Shown: positions 1-5,528 of the stretch, one piece after another
How the letters are laid out: the number at the start of each line of letters is the position of its first letter
How positions within the stretch are numbered: the first letter of the stretch is position 1
Source of the DNA: Bacteroidia bacterium
GTDB lineage: Bacteria; Bacteroidota; Bacteroidia; AKYH767-A; OLB10
Length of the DNA: 5,528 nucleotides
Reading direction: 5' to 3'
Assembly (NCBI GenBank): GCA_025450095.1
Contig: JANWID010000073.1
Location: forward strand, 1 to 5,528
Program-made: the position numbers and the translations under genes
Notes under the pieces: generated by a model
The model's database searches: none
What the model was told of the DNA's origin: nothing
Seen by the model: the letters and a program-made list of their open reading frames with translations, nothing else

Positions 1-1679
1 CTAACTGAATATACCTGTGATGAACCCTGGCATACACTGTTGCTGCCTGCAATGTTACCGGGTTGCGGTGGAGCAGTGTTACCTGTAACGGTAAGCGTAC
101 GTGCCGAACTGCTTCCACAAGTATTATTCGCAGTTACAGAAAGTGTTCCACCGGTACCTGATGTGGTAACAGTGATGCTATTGGTAGTCGAAGTTCCGGT
201 CCATCCCGAAGGTTTGGTCCAGGTATAACTTGTCGCGCCGCTGACAGCTGCTATGGAATATGTTTGTGATGTGGAACCACAATAAGTTGTAACACCGGTA
301 ATGGTACCAGGTTGTGATGGTGGCTGACAGGTAGTGCATGCTGAAAGACAGTTTGCATTGTTAACTTCACTCAGGATCCTCGCTGTGGGTTGAGGGCCAA
401 ATCCGTTATTGAAATTGATGCCCACTCCACCAACAAGGTGACAATAGCTCATGATGGTTCCGCTTGCAGGAACTGTTGCGGTAGCACATGATCCACTACC
501 GTTATAACCTGCTGCGTCACCACATCCGTCAATGGCGGTGCTGTTTCCATTCCAGACGCAATCGTGAGTATGGTTCGAACCCAGCAGATGTCCGTCTTCA
601 TGTGTTATCACTTCAACAGTCCATGAATACGTTGGCACGGTGCTGTAATTGGCGCTTATTCCGGCATAACCCATTTTATGAGAAACAGAAGAACCGCAAA
701 GCTGATCGAGCCATGCAACACCTCCACCACCGTTATATCCTATCAGTGTTGCCAGGTCGCCGGCAAACGAAGTACGGTAAGTTCCGAACTGAGTAAGGTA
801 ATTACTTGTAGACGGTCCGGTGTACGGATCGACAGTTGTCCAGACAAATAACGTTTGAAGCGTAATGGAAATTCCGTCATTATCATACAGCGTGGAAACC
901 TGGTTGAAAACTCCTTGTATATAAGAGTTCACCCCCGCAAGACTATCTTTGTCTAAATAAATATCATAATCGGTTTCATAATACCAGTCTACGCAATTGA
1001 CCGTTAAAGTTGTCGGATTTCCGTTTTGTTGTTGCTGGTAATCTCTTACCGGGCTGTTGGTATTTGTACCACATACAAATGTAAACGGAGGTACAAGGTC
1101 CCTGTCATTATAAAACACATATTCCCGGTCGTTATTGTTAGCGAGCTTACCGAAAACAAAGTTACCATGATCGTTTGCTACCATACCCATGATCTCTTCA
1201 TTCGTAAAAGAAAACGCTGCTACAGAATTGATATCACTTTCCATTCTGCCGCGGTAATGTACAATTGTGTTCAGCTCATTATAACGGCCTCCATCACTGG
1301 TAAGCAGCGTGAATCCGTTACCTGAAATTGTCTCACGGTATAACAGTACCGAAATGGCATTGTTGTTTTTATCCGGAATGCTCACCCTGATAAATTCCGG
1401 TTTTGTTTGAAGTACTGTTGCAAGAACGGAATTGTTAACTGTAATCAGTGAGTAATTCCGGATGGTAGATTCCACGATCTCATTCTGCTGGTTTGTTGCC
1501 AGGTTGAACAATGCCGTGTTAGCGAAATTTGTTTTTTCCTGCTGTAATGCAGAAATCTGTTGGGCGACTTTCCCGGGTTCGCCCGTTTCACGGCTGTTCG
1601 CATGGAAGCTTAATGACAGCATTGCCGTCATCAGCACAAGCGTCGGCCGGATGTTTTTCCTGAAGTAATTGAATTGCAT
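1..1679 (-). CDS. Secreted reprolysin-like zinc metalloprotease with PKD-like repeats (3' end outside window)
   Basis: This is an exported metzincin endopeptidase; 559 complete codons are visible and the frame is still open at position 1. Residues 1 to about 29 form a signal peptide (basic FRKNIR, then a hydrophobic run ending near HANS). Residues about 30-220 look like a propeptide. The catalytic domain runs from about 225 to 448 and holds the zinc site HEDGHLLGSNH at residues 360-370, with the three His ligands and catalytic Glu361, and a Met-turn GTIMSYCH around Met410. Cysteine-rich sequence ends the domain. From about 456 a PKD/Ig-like repeat begins with QPG and a second copy starts at 539, an 83-residue period. 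The start is ATG at 1679: it is the first Met after an in-frame TAA at 1751-1749 and is followed at once by the signal peptide. The upstream sequence is A-rich with no Shine-Dalgarno. Known from the family: such Bacteroidetes proteases are often secreted by the type IX system. That is inference here, because the C-terminal sorting domain is not visible. The Asp after the catalytic Glu is odd, since a hydrophobic residue is usual there. Function is confident; the substrate is unknown. Confidence 0.93.
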   Translation of the reverse strand, partial: MQFNYFRKNIRPTLVLMTAMLSLSFHANSRETGEPGKVAQQISALQQEKTNFANTALFNLATNQQNEIVESTIRNYSLITVNNSVLATVLQTKPEFIRVSIPDKNNNAISVLLYRETISGNGFTLLTSDGGRYNELNTIVHYRGRMESDINSVAAFSFTNEEIMGMVANDHGNFVFGKLANNNDREYVFYNDRDLVPPFTFVCGTNTNSPVRDYQQQQNGNPTTLTVNCVDWYYETDYDIYLDKDSLAGVNSYIQGVFNQVSTLYDNDGISITLQTLFVWTTVDPYTGPSTSNYLTQFGTYRTSFAGDLATLIGYNGGGGVAWLDQLCGSSVSHKMGYAGISANYSTVPTYSWTVEVITHEDGHLLGSNHTHDCVWNGNSTAIDGCGDAAGYNGSGSCATATVPASGTIMSYCHLVGGVGINFNNGFGPQPTARILSEVNNANCLSACTTCQPPSQPGTITGVTTYCGSTSQTYSIAAVSGATSYTWTKPSGWTGTSTTNSITVTTSGTGGTLSVTANNTCGSSSARTLTVTGNTAPPQPGNIAGSNSVCQGSSQVYSV

Positions 1680-1856
1680 AATATTGGTTTTTGGATTTAT
1701 GATGTGACAATAACAGACCCTTTCCCTTCCCGGGGGATCCTGGTTTTCTTAACTGTTCATGGGATGCCTCCTTTTTTACACATTAAGGCACCTGCACAGG
1801 CAGATGCTTTTAACGTGAATACGGTGATGGGTGGCCAATCAGGAGGTCTGCAGGTT

Positions 1857-1864
1857 CAAATATA
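1857..1864 (-). promoter_or_regulatory. Possible Bacteroidetes -7 promoter box for the protease gene
   Basis: The minus strand reads TATATTTG here, an exact match to the Bacteroidetes sigma-ABfr -7 consensus TAnnTTTG. It lies about 180 bases upstream of the protease ATG. A TTTG that could act as the -33 element occurs at 1882-1879, but only 14 bases separate the two, less than the usual spacing of roughly 17-23. A second identical octamer at 1931-1924 also lacks a good -33 partner. In an AT-rich region such octamers can arise by chance, so this is a candidate only. Confidence 0.3.
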
Positions 1865-1865
1865 T

Positions 1866-2015
1866 TGATTGGGTGCAACAAAAGGAGGAATTGATTATCA
1901 ATAATTTATAACTCTCTGAAAATCAAATATAAAATTTTTGAAAAGTTTTGATTTTTGCCATTCACCCAATAAATTGAACTGTTCGCCACTACTTTTTGAT
2001 GTTTTACCCAATCAG
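1866..2015. promoter_or_regulatory. Three scattered ACCCAAT boxes upstream of the protease gene
   Basis: A near-identical box occurs three times: CACCCAATCA on the minus strand (1875-1866), CACCCAATAA on the plus strand (1963-1972) and TACCCAATCA on the plus strand (2005-2014). The first abuts the TATATTTG octamer on the minus strand, giving CACCCAATCAATATATTTG. Two are inverted relative to the third. Spacing and orientation would suit binding sites of a regulator of the protease, but no regulator is encoded here and three short matches could be coincidence. Confidence 0.25.
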
Positions 2016-2110
2016 AAGTTGAGTTAGGACGGAGTCTGTATTCGCCGTTGTACATTGTTTCCGCGACGCCAATAAAAGTCCCTTCAGTTTGCCGGGTCGA
2101 GTCTATTTAA

Positions 2111-2178
2111 CACGGAGGCACAGAGGTACAAAGTTTCACGGAGGCCTCCGTGAAACTTTGTACCTCTGTGCCTCCGTG
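2111..2178. repeat. Perfect 68-bp palindrome (34-bp arms, no spacer)
   Basis: The 34 bases at 2111-2144 are the exact reverse complement of 2145-2178, with no spacer; the axis lies in GGCC. Each arm has internal near-repeats: CACGGAGG (2111-2118), CACAGAGG (2119-2126), a TACAAAGTTT linker and CACGGAGG again (2137-2144). Six T residues follow on the plus side (2180-2185). It starts about 40 bases past the stop codon of the TPR gene, so its transcript would form a very stable hairpin that could stop transcription or protect the upstream mRNA. On the minus strand, however, the hairpin is followed by TTAAATAG, not a U-run, so a classical intrinsic terminator in the direction of the genes is not supported. 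A dispersed intergenic palindromic element is the best description. Confidence 0.95.
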
Positions 2179-2217
2179 GTTTTTTCCGCGAACGACAATT
2201 CAGTAAGTAAATGACAA

Positions 2218-2856
2218 TTACTTATTACATTTCTCCAGCAACTTTTCGCACCGCTCTTTTCCCCACATTGGCATTAATTCGTTTGCAGGAGTAAAACCAT
2301 TATATAACGCAAGCGCTTTTTCCAGTAGTGGCTTTGCATTATTCTCTCCGCCACCAAAAAATGCAGGAGTAAACAAAGTATTCTGACCGTGCACAAACCA
2401 GGGGCGTGGATTAGATGGGTTCATTGCTTTCGCTCTTTCAAGCAACTCCAATGCGGCTACTGTTTGTGAAGGAGCACGCCGCATGGCATCGTTTGAAATA
2501 TACATCAGCTGAAGATATCCTTCCATGGCATAAATTTCACTCTCATCCGGATTCAGTTGTTTTGCATGGTGAATAAATTCAATTCCTTTTTGATAATATG
2601 CATCCTTCGCATCGGATTTTTCCTGCTGGAATCCGCTCTTCAATGAACTGTATGCAGCATAATAAAGCGGCAACCAATCCTTCGGATATAATGCCGACAA
2701 TCGTTCGAAGTACCCCTGTGCTTCCATGGCAGCATCAGGTGTAGATGCGGCTTGCAGCATTTCAATACCTTTCAGCATCTGGCTCTGATACTGATCTGCG
2801 TAAGTGGTGACAATCCCTGAAAGGATGAAGCAGGTAATTAACATTAATTTTTTCAT
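2218..2856 (-). CDS. Exported TPR-like protein, partner of the adjacent TonB-dependent receptor
   Basis: A 212-residue protein starting MKKLMLITCF with a typical Sec signal peptide, probably cleaved after TYA (residue 20). The mature part is helical and TPR-like. Visible helix pairs lie at about 39-72, 87-120 (GIEFIHHAKQLNPDESEIYA) and 131-160 (ALELLERAKAMNPSNPRPWF), with a final helix at about 171-185 after a glycine-rich turn FFGGGENNAKP (167-176). The NP-D/S-P signature between helices is typical of tetratricopeptide repeats. Cys9 lies too early in the hydrophobic core for a good lipobox, so a soluble periplasmic protein is more likely than a lipoprotein. It follows the receptor gene by 89 bp in the same orientation, which suggests cotranscription. 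The ATG is preceded by an A-rich CTAAAAAATAACC and no Shine-Dalgarno, as is normal in Bacteroidetes. No enzymatic motif is seen. Its role as a scaffold or partner of the receptor is inferred only from position and fold. Confidence 0.88.
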   Translation of the reverse strand: MKKLMLITCFILSGIVTTYADQYQSQMLKGIEMLQAASTPDAAMEAQGYFERLSALYPKDWLPLYYAAYSSLKSGFQQEKSDAKDAYYQKGIEFIHHAKQLNPDESEIYAMEGYLQLMYISNDAMRRAPSQTVAALELLERAKAMNPSNPRPWFVHGQNTLFTPAFFGGGENNAKPLLEKALALYNGFTPANELMPMWGKERCEKLLEKCNK

Positions 2857-2869
2857 GATGGTTATTTTT

Positions 2870-2908
2870 TAGTTGTTAGTTATTGAGTTGTTGGGTTGTT
2901 GAGTTGAA
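2870..2908. repeat. 8-nt tandem repeat in the receptor-TPR gap
   Basis: On the plus strand five imperfect units follow each other: TAGTTGTT (2870-2877), AGTTATT (2878-2884, one base short), GAGTTGTT (2885-2892), GGGTTGTT (2893-2900) and GAGTTGAA (2901-2908). On the transcribed (minus) sense the sequence is an almost G-free CAACAACT-type tract ending 13 bases before the TPR start codon. Such a tract is expected to be unstructured in mRNA and could serve as a ribosome landing site. It could also be a slippage-prone repeat. Confidence 0.8.
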
Positions 2909-2945
2909 TCGTTTATGGTTATTTATTAATTTATGCAAATTGGGT

Positions 2946-5057
2946 TTAGAGGTCGGGTTCTCTTCCGTTAATGGTCAGGAATATTCCCAGGAAAATGTTT
3001 CGCGGGGCGGCAGGGGTTACGGCGGTTCTCGAACTTCCATCGGGAGAATACCGGTAACCATAAACGTTTTTAATTCCGAATACATTCTCCAGCGAAAAAT
3101 GAACTATTGCCGGCATTTTCCCTACATGTGTGAGGTAGCTGGCATTGATGCTGAAGTTGTGATAATCATTAGTTCGGTCGGAAAGGAATTTTTCGGAATT
3201 GGGATTGTAATATGTTTTGCCACTGGCATAAGTATATGTAACTCCTATGCTGGTGCTCCACTTTACATTAAAATATTTTCCTACTGCATTGGCAATAACA
3301 TTTGCCACAAAAGGCGGTGTTGCACTCACCGGGTAATCGCGATACTTTCTTTCACTTTTGATCAATGAAAAAGTGCCCCATAAATCGGCATGTTTAATTG
3401 TTTGATTGTCCCGGTAAAAAATATCAATCCCGCGGGCATATCCATAACCGTTATTGTTAACTGCTTCGCTGATCAGAACCAGGTTATCATATTTCTTATA
3501 GTAAACTTCCGACCGGAATACCCGTTTGTTTTTACGGAACTGGTAAGTCAGAACCAGGTGCGAAGCTTTTTCAAAATCCAGGTTTGATTCATCGAAGAGG
3601 TATTCCTGTGATGGAAGTTGAGAATAAACACCGGTTCCGGCCGATAATTCATTTGCATCATTCAACAAATAACCAAGAGCGACCCGTGGAGAGAGATTGC
3701 TCTTTTCAATTCCATGAGCATATTCGAACCGGATTCCAGGCCGGAAAACCAGTTTCCGTGTTGCATATAGCTGTGCTTCCGTAAATACTGCAGCAAGTGG
3801 CTGTTGTTGATCGTGCCCGCGGTGATTAAGTGATTCAAAAATAAAATTGTAAAAGTATTCCGCTCCTGTTGTGATTTCCGAAAGCTTCCCCACATAACGG
3901 GTAGCAACGAAACGACCATGAAAAGAACGGTCTTTCTGAATAATGCTGTCGGTTCCAATATTGATATCATCTTTATCATTACCAAAACCTGCACCGCCTG
4001 TAATTTTCCATTTACTTTTGATAAATTGTGATATAGTTGCATTCAGGTAAAGGCTTTTACCCCTGATATCGTATTGTGAATCTTTTGTTGCGTCATTTAG
4101 TGCATAGCTCATCAAACCAGTATGAGATTGTTCATAGGAACCATAAATTTTGATGATGCCATTCTCACCAGTCTTATGTTTGTAAAAAATATTTCCCTGT
4201 GCAGCTTCGGGAGCATGTGTCCAGTCGGTATTTTGCTTTATGAGATTATAAACCGGTTCGAGATTATAATACGATCCGTTAACTTCCAGCGAGCTGTTTT
4301 TAAATAGTTGTGTATGTCCGGCATCCAATCCCACCGACATAATTCCTACCGATGAATGTGATTCCGTGGCCAGATCCTTACTTTCCAATTGTACAACCGA
4401 TGAAAGCGCATTGCCATGAATGGCAGAAAATGCACCGGTGCTGAACGATGTGCCTTTGAACATGAAAGGTGAAAATCTACCGCGTTGTGAAATATCAGGC
4501 AATTCAGAAGTGAACGGTTTGTTGACTAGGATACCATTGAAAAATGTTTTGGATTCAGAAACATCCCCGCCACGAACCACCATTCCGCTTTCCTCCATGG
4601 AAGGCACCACACCTGGTAATGTCCGCAGCGCACCAAATACATCAGCGGTTGCTCCGGCAGTTGTAACTATATCGATAGTGTTCAGCACAGCTGTTTTGCT
4701 AACATCACCGGCTTCGAAGTTGCCAGCAGAAATCACAACAGTATTCAGTTCGGTAGCAGTTTCCTGCATGATTATTTTTACCGATACGGGTTGGTTGTTC
4801 AGAATAACAGGCAAAATTTTCGTTTCCATCCCGATCATACTTGCAACCAGTTGTTTTTCTCCGGATGTGTTTGTGACAAAAGAAAATTTACCAGTAGAAT
4901 CGCTGGTACTGCCATCCACCGTTCCCTGGATATAAATATTCACACCAGGAATACCCGTTCCACCTACCGAAACATTTCCTGAAACTGTTGCCTGTGAAAA
5001 GCTGATCGATGGTAACAACGTAAATAAAGTGAGAATGTATTTTACCGCGTGTTGCAT
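2946..5057 (-). CDS. TonB-dependent outer-membrane receptor with N-terminal carboxypeptidase-regulatory-like domain
   Basis: A 703-residue outer-membrane transporter driven by TonB. The signal peptide MQHAVKYILTLFTLLPSISFS is cleaved before Q22. Residues about 23-105 form a carboxypeptidase-regulatory-like beta domain (VSGNVSVGGTGIPGVNIYI, then DSTGKFSF). The linker ELNTVVISAG (103-112) is the typical junction to the plug. The plug spans about 118-225 and contains ALRTLPGVVPSMEESGMVVR, then GGDVSESKTFFNGI. The rest is beta-barrel with alternating aromatic strands, ending RNIFLGIFLTINGREPDL. The final residue is Leu, not the common aromatic, and seven residues follow the apparent last strand. 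I chose ATG 5057 over an in-frame ATG at 5198 because the signal peptide begins there and the extra 47 residues are basic and cysteine-rich, unlike an export signal. At about 700 residues with no SusD gene beside it, it is unlike the SusC glycan class. Receptors of this size often carry metal chelates, vitamins or peptides, but the substrate cannot be assigned. The TPR gene follows after 89 bp. Confidence 0.95.
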   Translation of the reverse strand: MQHAVKYILTLFTLLPSISFSQATVSGNVSVGGTGIPGVNIYIQGTVDGSTSDSTGKFSFVTNTSGEKQLVASMIGMETKILPVILNNQPVSVKIIMQETATELNTVVISAGNFEAGDVSKTAVLNTIDIVTTAGATADVFGALRTLPGVVPSMEESGMVVRGGDVSESKTFFNGILVNKPFTSELPDISQRGRFSPFMFKGTSFSTGAFSAIHGNALSSVVQLESKDLATESHSSVGIMSVGLDAGHTQLFKNSSLEVNGSYYNLEPVYNLIKQNTDWTHAPEAAQGNIFYKHKTGENGIIKIYGSYEQSHTGLMSYALNDATKDSQYDIRGKSLYLNATISQFIKSKWKITGGAGFGNDKDDINIGTDSIIQKDRSFHGRFVATRYVGKLSEITTGAEYFYNFIFESLNHRGHDQQQPLAAVFTEAQLYATRKLVFRPGIRFEYAHGIEKSNLSPRVALGYLLNDANELSAGTGVYSQLPSQEYLFDESNLDFEKASHLVLTYQFRKNKRVFRSEVYYKKYDNLVLISEAVNNNGYGYARGIDIFYRDNQTIKHADLWGTFSLIKSERKYRDYPVSATPPFVANVIANAVGKYFNVKWSTSIGVTYTYASGKTYYNPNSEKFLSDRTNDYHNFSINASYLTHVGKMPAIVHFSLENVFGIKNVYGYRYSPDGSSRTAVTPAAPRNIFLGIFLTINGREPDL

Positions 5058-5292
5058 GTTGTTGCTAATGATGCGGTAAAGATGTACCCGTTTTATAAAA
5101 AGCACTTCACATTTCCGACAAACGGCACAATTGGGCCGATGGAGGTAGTACTGGGTACGGATTACACCTGCCCGACGGCATGCGGGGATTCCGGTCACAA
5201 CGGAATCGGATGTACAGATTACAGATTCTTTGTATCGATAGATCAGATATGAGGATTATGATTTCCTACACATTTACATTGTGCAAATATGA
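5058..5292 (-). other. Leader/promoter region of the receptor gene
   Basis: About 235 bases separate the receptor start from the inverted-repeat element. No exact TAnnTTTG box is present on the minus strand; the closest is CATATTTG at 5291-5284, at the edge of the element, without a good -33 partner. The region holds a small hairpin (5187-5207), a tandem duplication of ACAGATT (5214-5227) and GC-rich sequence around 5165-5186. It translates in the receptor frame as far as 5198 but does not look like protein. No riboswitch fold that I recognise is present. Confidence 0.5.
5187..5207. repeat. Small inverted repeat in the receptor leader
   Basis: GATTCCG (5187-5193) and CGGAATC (5201-5207) form a perfect 7-bp stem with a 7-base loop, about 130 bases upstream of the receptor ATG. 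It could be an operator half-site pair or an mRNA hairpin. No T-run follows on either strand, so a terminator is not supported. Confidence 0.4.
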
Positions 5293-5311
5293 TGCGATCC
5301 CTCACTTCGCC

Positions 5312-5337
5312 CAGAAGTTGACCTGCGGTCACTTCTG
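5312..5337. repeat. Left-flank hairpin of the inverted-repeat element
   Basis: CAGAAGT plus GACC pair with GGTC plus ACTTCTG, an 11-bp stem with a single bulged T (5319) and a TGC loop (5324-5326). It sits just inside the left terminus of the larger element. Confidence 0.75.
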
Positions 5338-5374
5338 AGCTTCGTTCGGGATGACGGCCTGGACTATGCGAAAT

Positions 5375-5441
5375 GCGGGCGGGGGATGCGGCAACGTCAA
5401 CACCAGGGAAAAAATTGATAATATCCGCATCCCCCGCCCGC
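5375..5441. repeat. Central 17-bp inverted repeat of the element
   Basis: The G-rich arm at 5375-5391 (GCGGGCGGGGGATGCGG) is the exact reverse complement of 5425-5441, around a 33-base AT-richer loop (5392-5424). The arms hold a run of five G or five C. It forms the core stem of the larger element. Confidence 0.9.
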
Positions 5442-5475
5442 CCTATCCCTACAATGCTTTGTCATCCCGAGTAGA

Positions 5476-5512
5476 GCCCTTGAAGCTAAGCGAAAGCGCA
5501 TGCTTCAAGGGC
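5476..5512. repeat. Right-flank hairpin of the inverted-repeat element
   Basis: GCCCTTGAAGC (5476-5486) pairs perfectly with GCTTCAAGGGC (5502-5512) around a 15-base loop containing GCGAAAGCGC. The same sequence also contributes to the outer terminal repeat, so two alternative folds compete. Confidence 0.85.
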
Positions 5513-5528
5513 GGAGCGAGGGATCGCA

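Larger units (their letters stand above)
1680..2217. other. Gene-free spacer between TPR gene and protease gene
   Basis: This stretch of about 540 bases separates two co-oriented minus-strand genes. It contains, from high to low coordinate, the 68-bp palindrome (2111-2178), a mixed-composition stretch (about 1980-2110), an AT-rich block (about 1885-1955) and a likely protease leader (about 1680-1856). Two exact TATATTTG octamers occur on the minus strand (1864-1857 and 1931-1924). The AT-rich block has a weak 7-bp stem, AATCAAA at 1921-1927 against TTTGATT at 1947-1953. The leader carries an AAGGAGG followed by ATG AAC AGT TAA on the minus strand (about 1776-1749), a three-codon frame that ends upstream of the protease start. 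A 64-codon plus-strand frame (1674-1868) overlaps the protease start by a few bases; I do not call it a gene. No tRNA or recognised riboswitch is visible. Confidence 0.7.
5293..5528. repeat. Nested inverted-repeat intergenic element (MITE/REP-like), right end at window edge
   Basis: A gene-free GC-rich block bounded by inverted termini: TGCGATCCCTC (5293-5303) is the exact reverse complement of 5518-5528, and the match extends to 18 of 20 bases (5293-5312 against 5509-5528). Inside, TCGGGATGAC (5346-5355) pairs with GTCATCCCGA (5461-5470), and a 17-bp arm (5375-5391) pairs exactly with 5425-5441. These two pairs share one axis at 5408. Each flank also has its own hairpin, at 5312-5337 and 5476-5512. 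No transposase is encoded, so it would be non-autonomous. The outer termini are offset by five bases from the inner axis, consistent with an indel. Whether it continues past 5528, or is flanked by a target duplication, cannot be seen. Confidence 0.8.

Noticed and set aside
488..796. 102-codon open frame on the plus strand
   Set aside because: Antisense to the protease catalytic domain, which carries the zinc-binding motif on the minus strand.
1726..1741. CCCGGGGGATCC, resembling a cloning-vector polylinker
   Set aside because: It has an extra G compared with common SmaI/BamHI polylinkers and no further vector sites next to it. Coincidence is more likely than contamination.
2145..2185. Palindrome plus T6 as an intrinsic terminator
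   Set aside because: The T-run is on the plus-strand side and no plus-strand gene lies upstream. On the minus strand, where the genes are read, no U-run follows.
2870..2908. CRISPR-like short repeat array
   Set aside because: Units are 8 bases, contiguous and imperfect, with no spacers.
2883..3368. 161-codon open frame on the plus strand
   Set aside because: Antisense to the receptor C-terminus, with no recognisable domain; it is a shadow.
3662..4042. 126-codon minus-strand frame
   Set aside because: Shifted frame within the receptor barrel; the main frame is uninterrupted and protein-like.
4420..4935. 171-codon open frame on the plus strand
   Set aside because: It lies entirely antisense to the plug and N-terminal part of the receptor, whose domains are clear. 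It is a shadow frame.
5058..5198. 47-residue N-terminal extension of the receptor starting at ATG 5198
   Set aside because: The extension is basic, Cys-rich and unlike an export signal. A clean signal peptide begins at ATG 5057.
5284..5291. CATATTTG as the receptor -7 promoter box
   Set aside because: First base deviates from TAnnTTTG and no suitable TTG lies at the expected upstream distance.

Overview
The window looks like a piece of a Bacteroidetes chromosome, probably an environmental Chitinophagales/Sphingobacteriales-type organism. This is an inference from gene content and style. The signs are a TonB-dependent receptor with an N-terminal carboxypeptidase-regulatory-like domain, a secreted metalloprotease followed by PKD-like repeats, start codons preceded by A-rich sequence instead of a Shine-Dalgarno, and a TAnnTTTG-type -7 box.

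All three genes lie on the minus strand, so transcription runs from high to low coordinates. From right to left: (1) 5293-5528 is a GC-rich, gene-free element made of nested inverted repeats that reaches the window edge. (2) 5058-5292 is the leader of the next gene. (3) 2946-5057 is a 703-residue outer-membrane TonB-dependent receptor. (4) 2857-2945 is a short gap holding an 8-nt tandem repeat. (5) 2218-2856 is a 212-residue exported TPR-like protein, probably cotranscribed with the receptor. (6) 1680-2217 is a gene-free spacer with a perfect 68-bp palindrome, an AT-rich stretch, three copies of an ACCCAAT box and a possible promoter. (7) 1-1679 is the N-terminal 559 codons of a secreted zinc metalloprotease (metzincin, reprolysin-like) whose 3' end lies beyond position 1.

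The receptor and TPR protein are adjacent, co-oriented and separated by 89 bp, which suggests one functional unit in the envelope: an outer-membrane transporter with a periplasmic partner. The substrate cannot be read from the sequence, and no SusD-type lipoprotein gene is present. The protease appears to be an independent transcription unit behind the palindrome. Its architecture (signal peptide, propeptide, catalytic domain, PKD-like repeats) fits type IX secretion, but the diagnostic C-terminal domain is outside the window.

I found no convincing novel defence system, RNA gene, CRISPR array or transposase. The most unusual content is structural DNA: the 68-bp palindrome, the approximately 236-bp nested inverted-repeat element, and the 8-nt periodic leader between the receptor and TPR genes.
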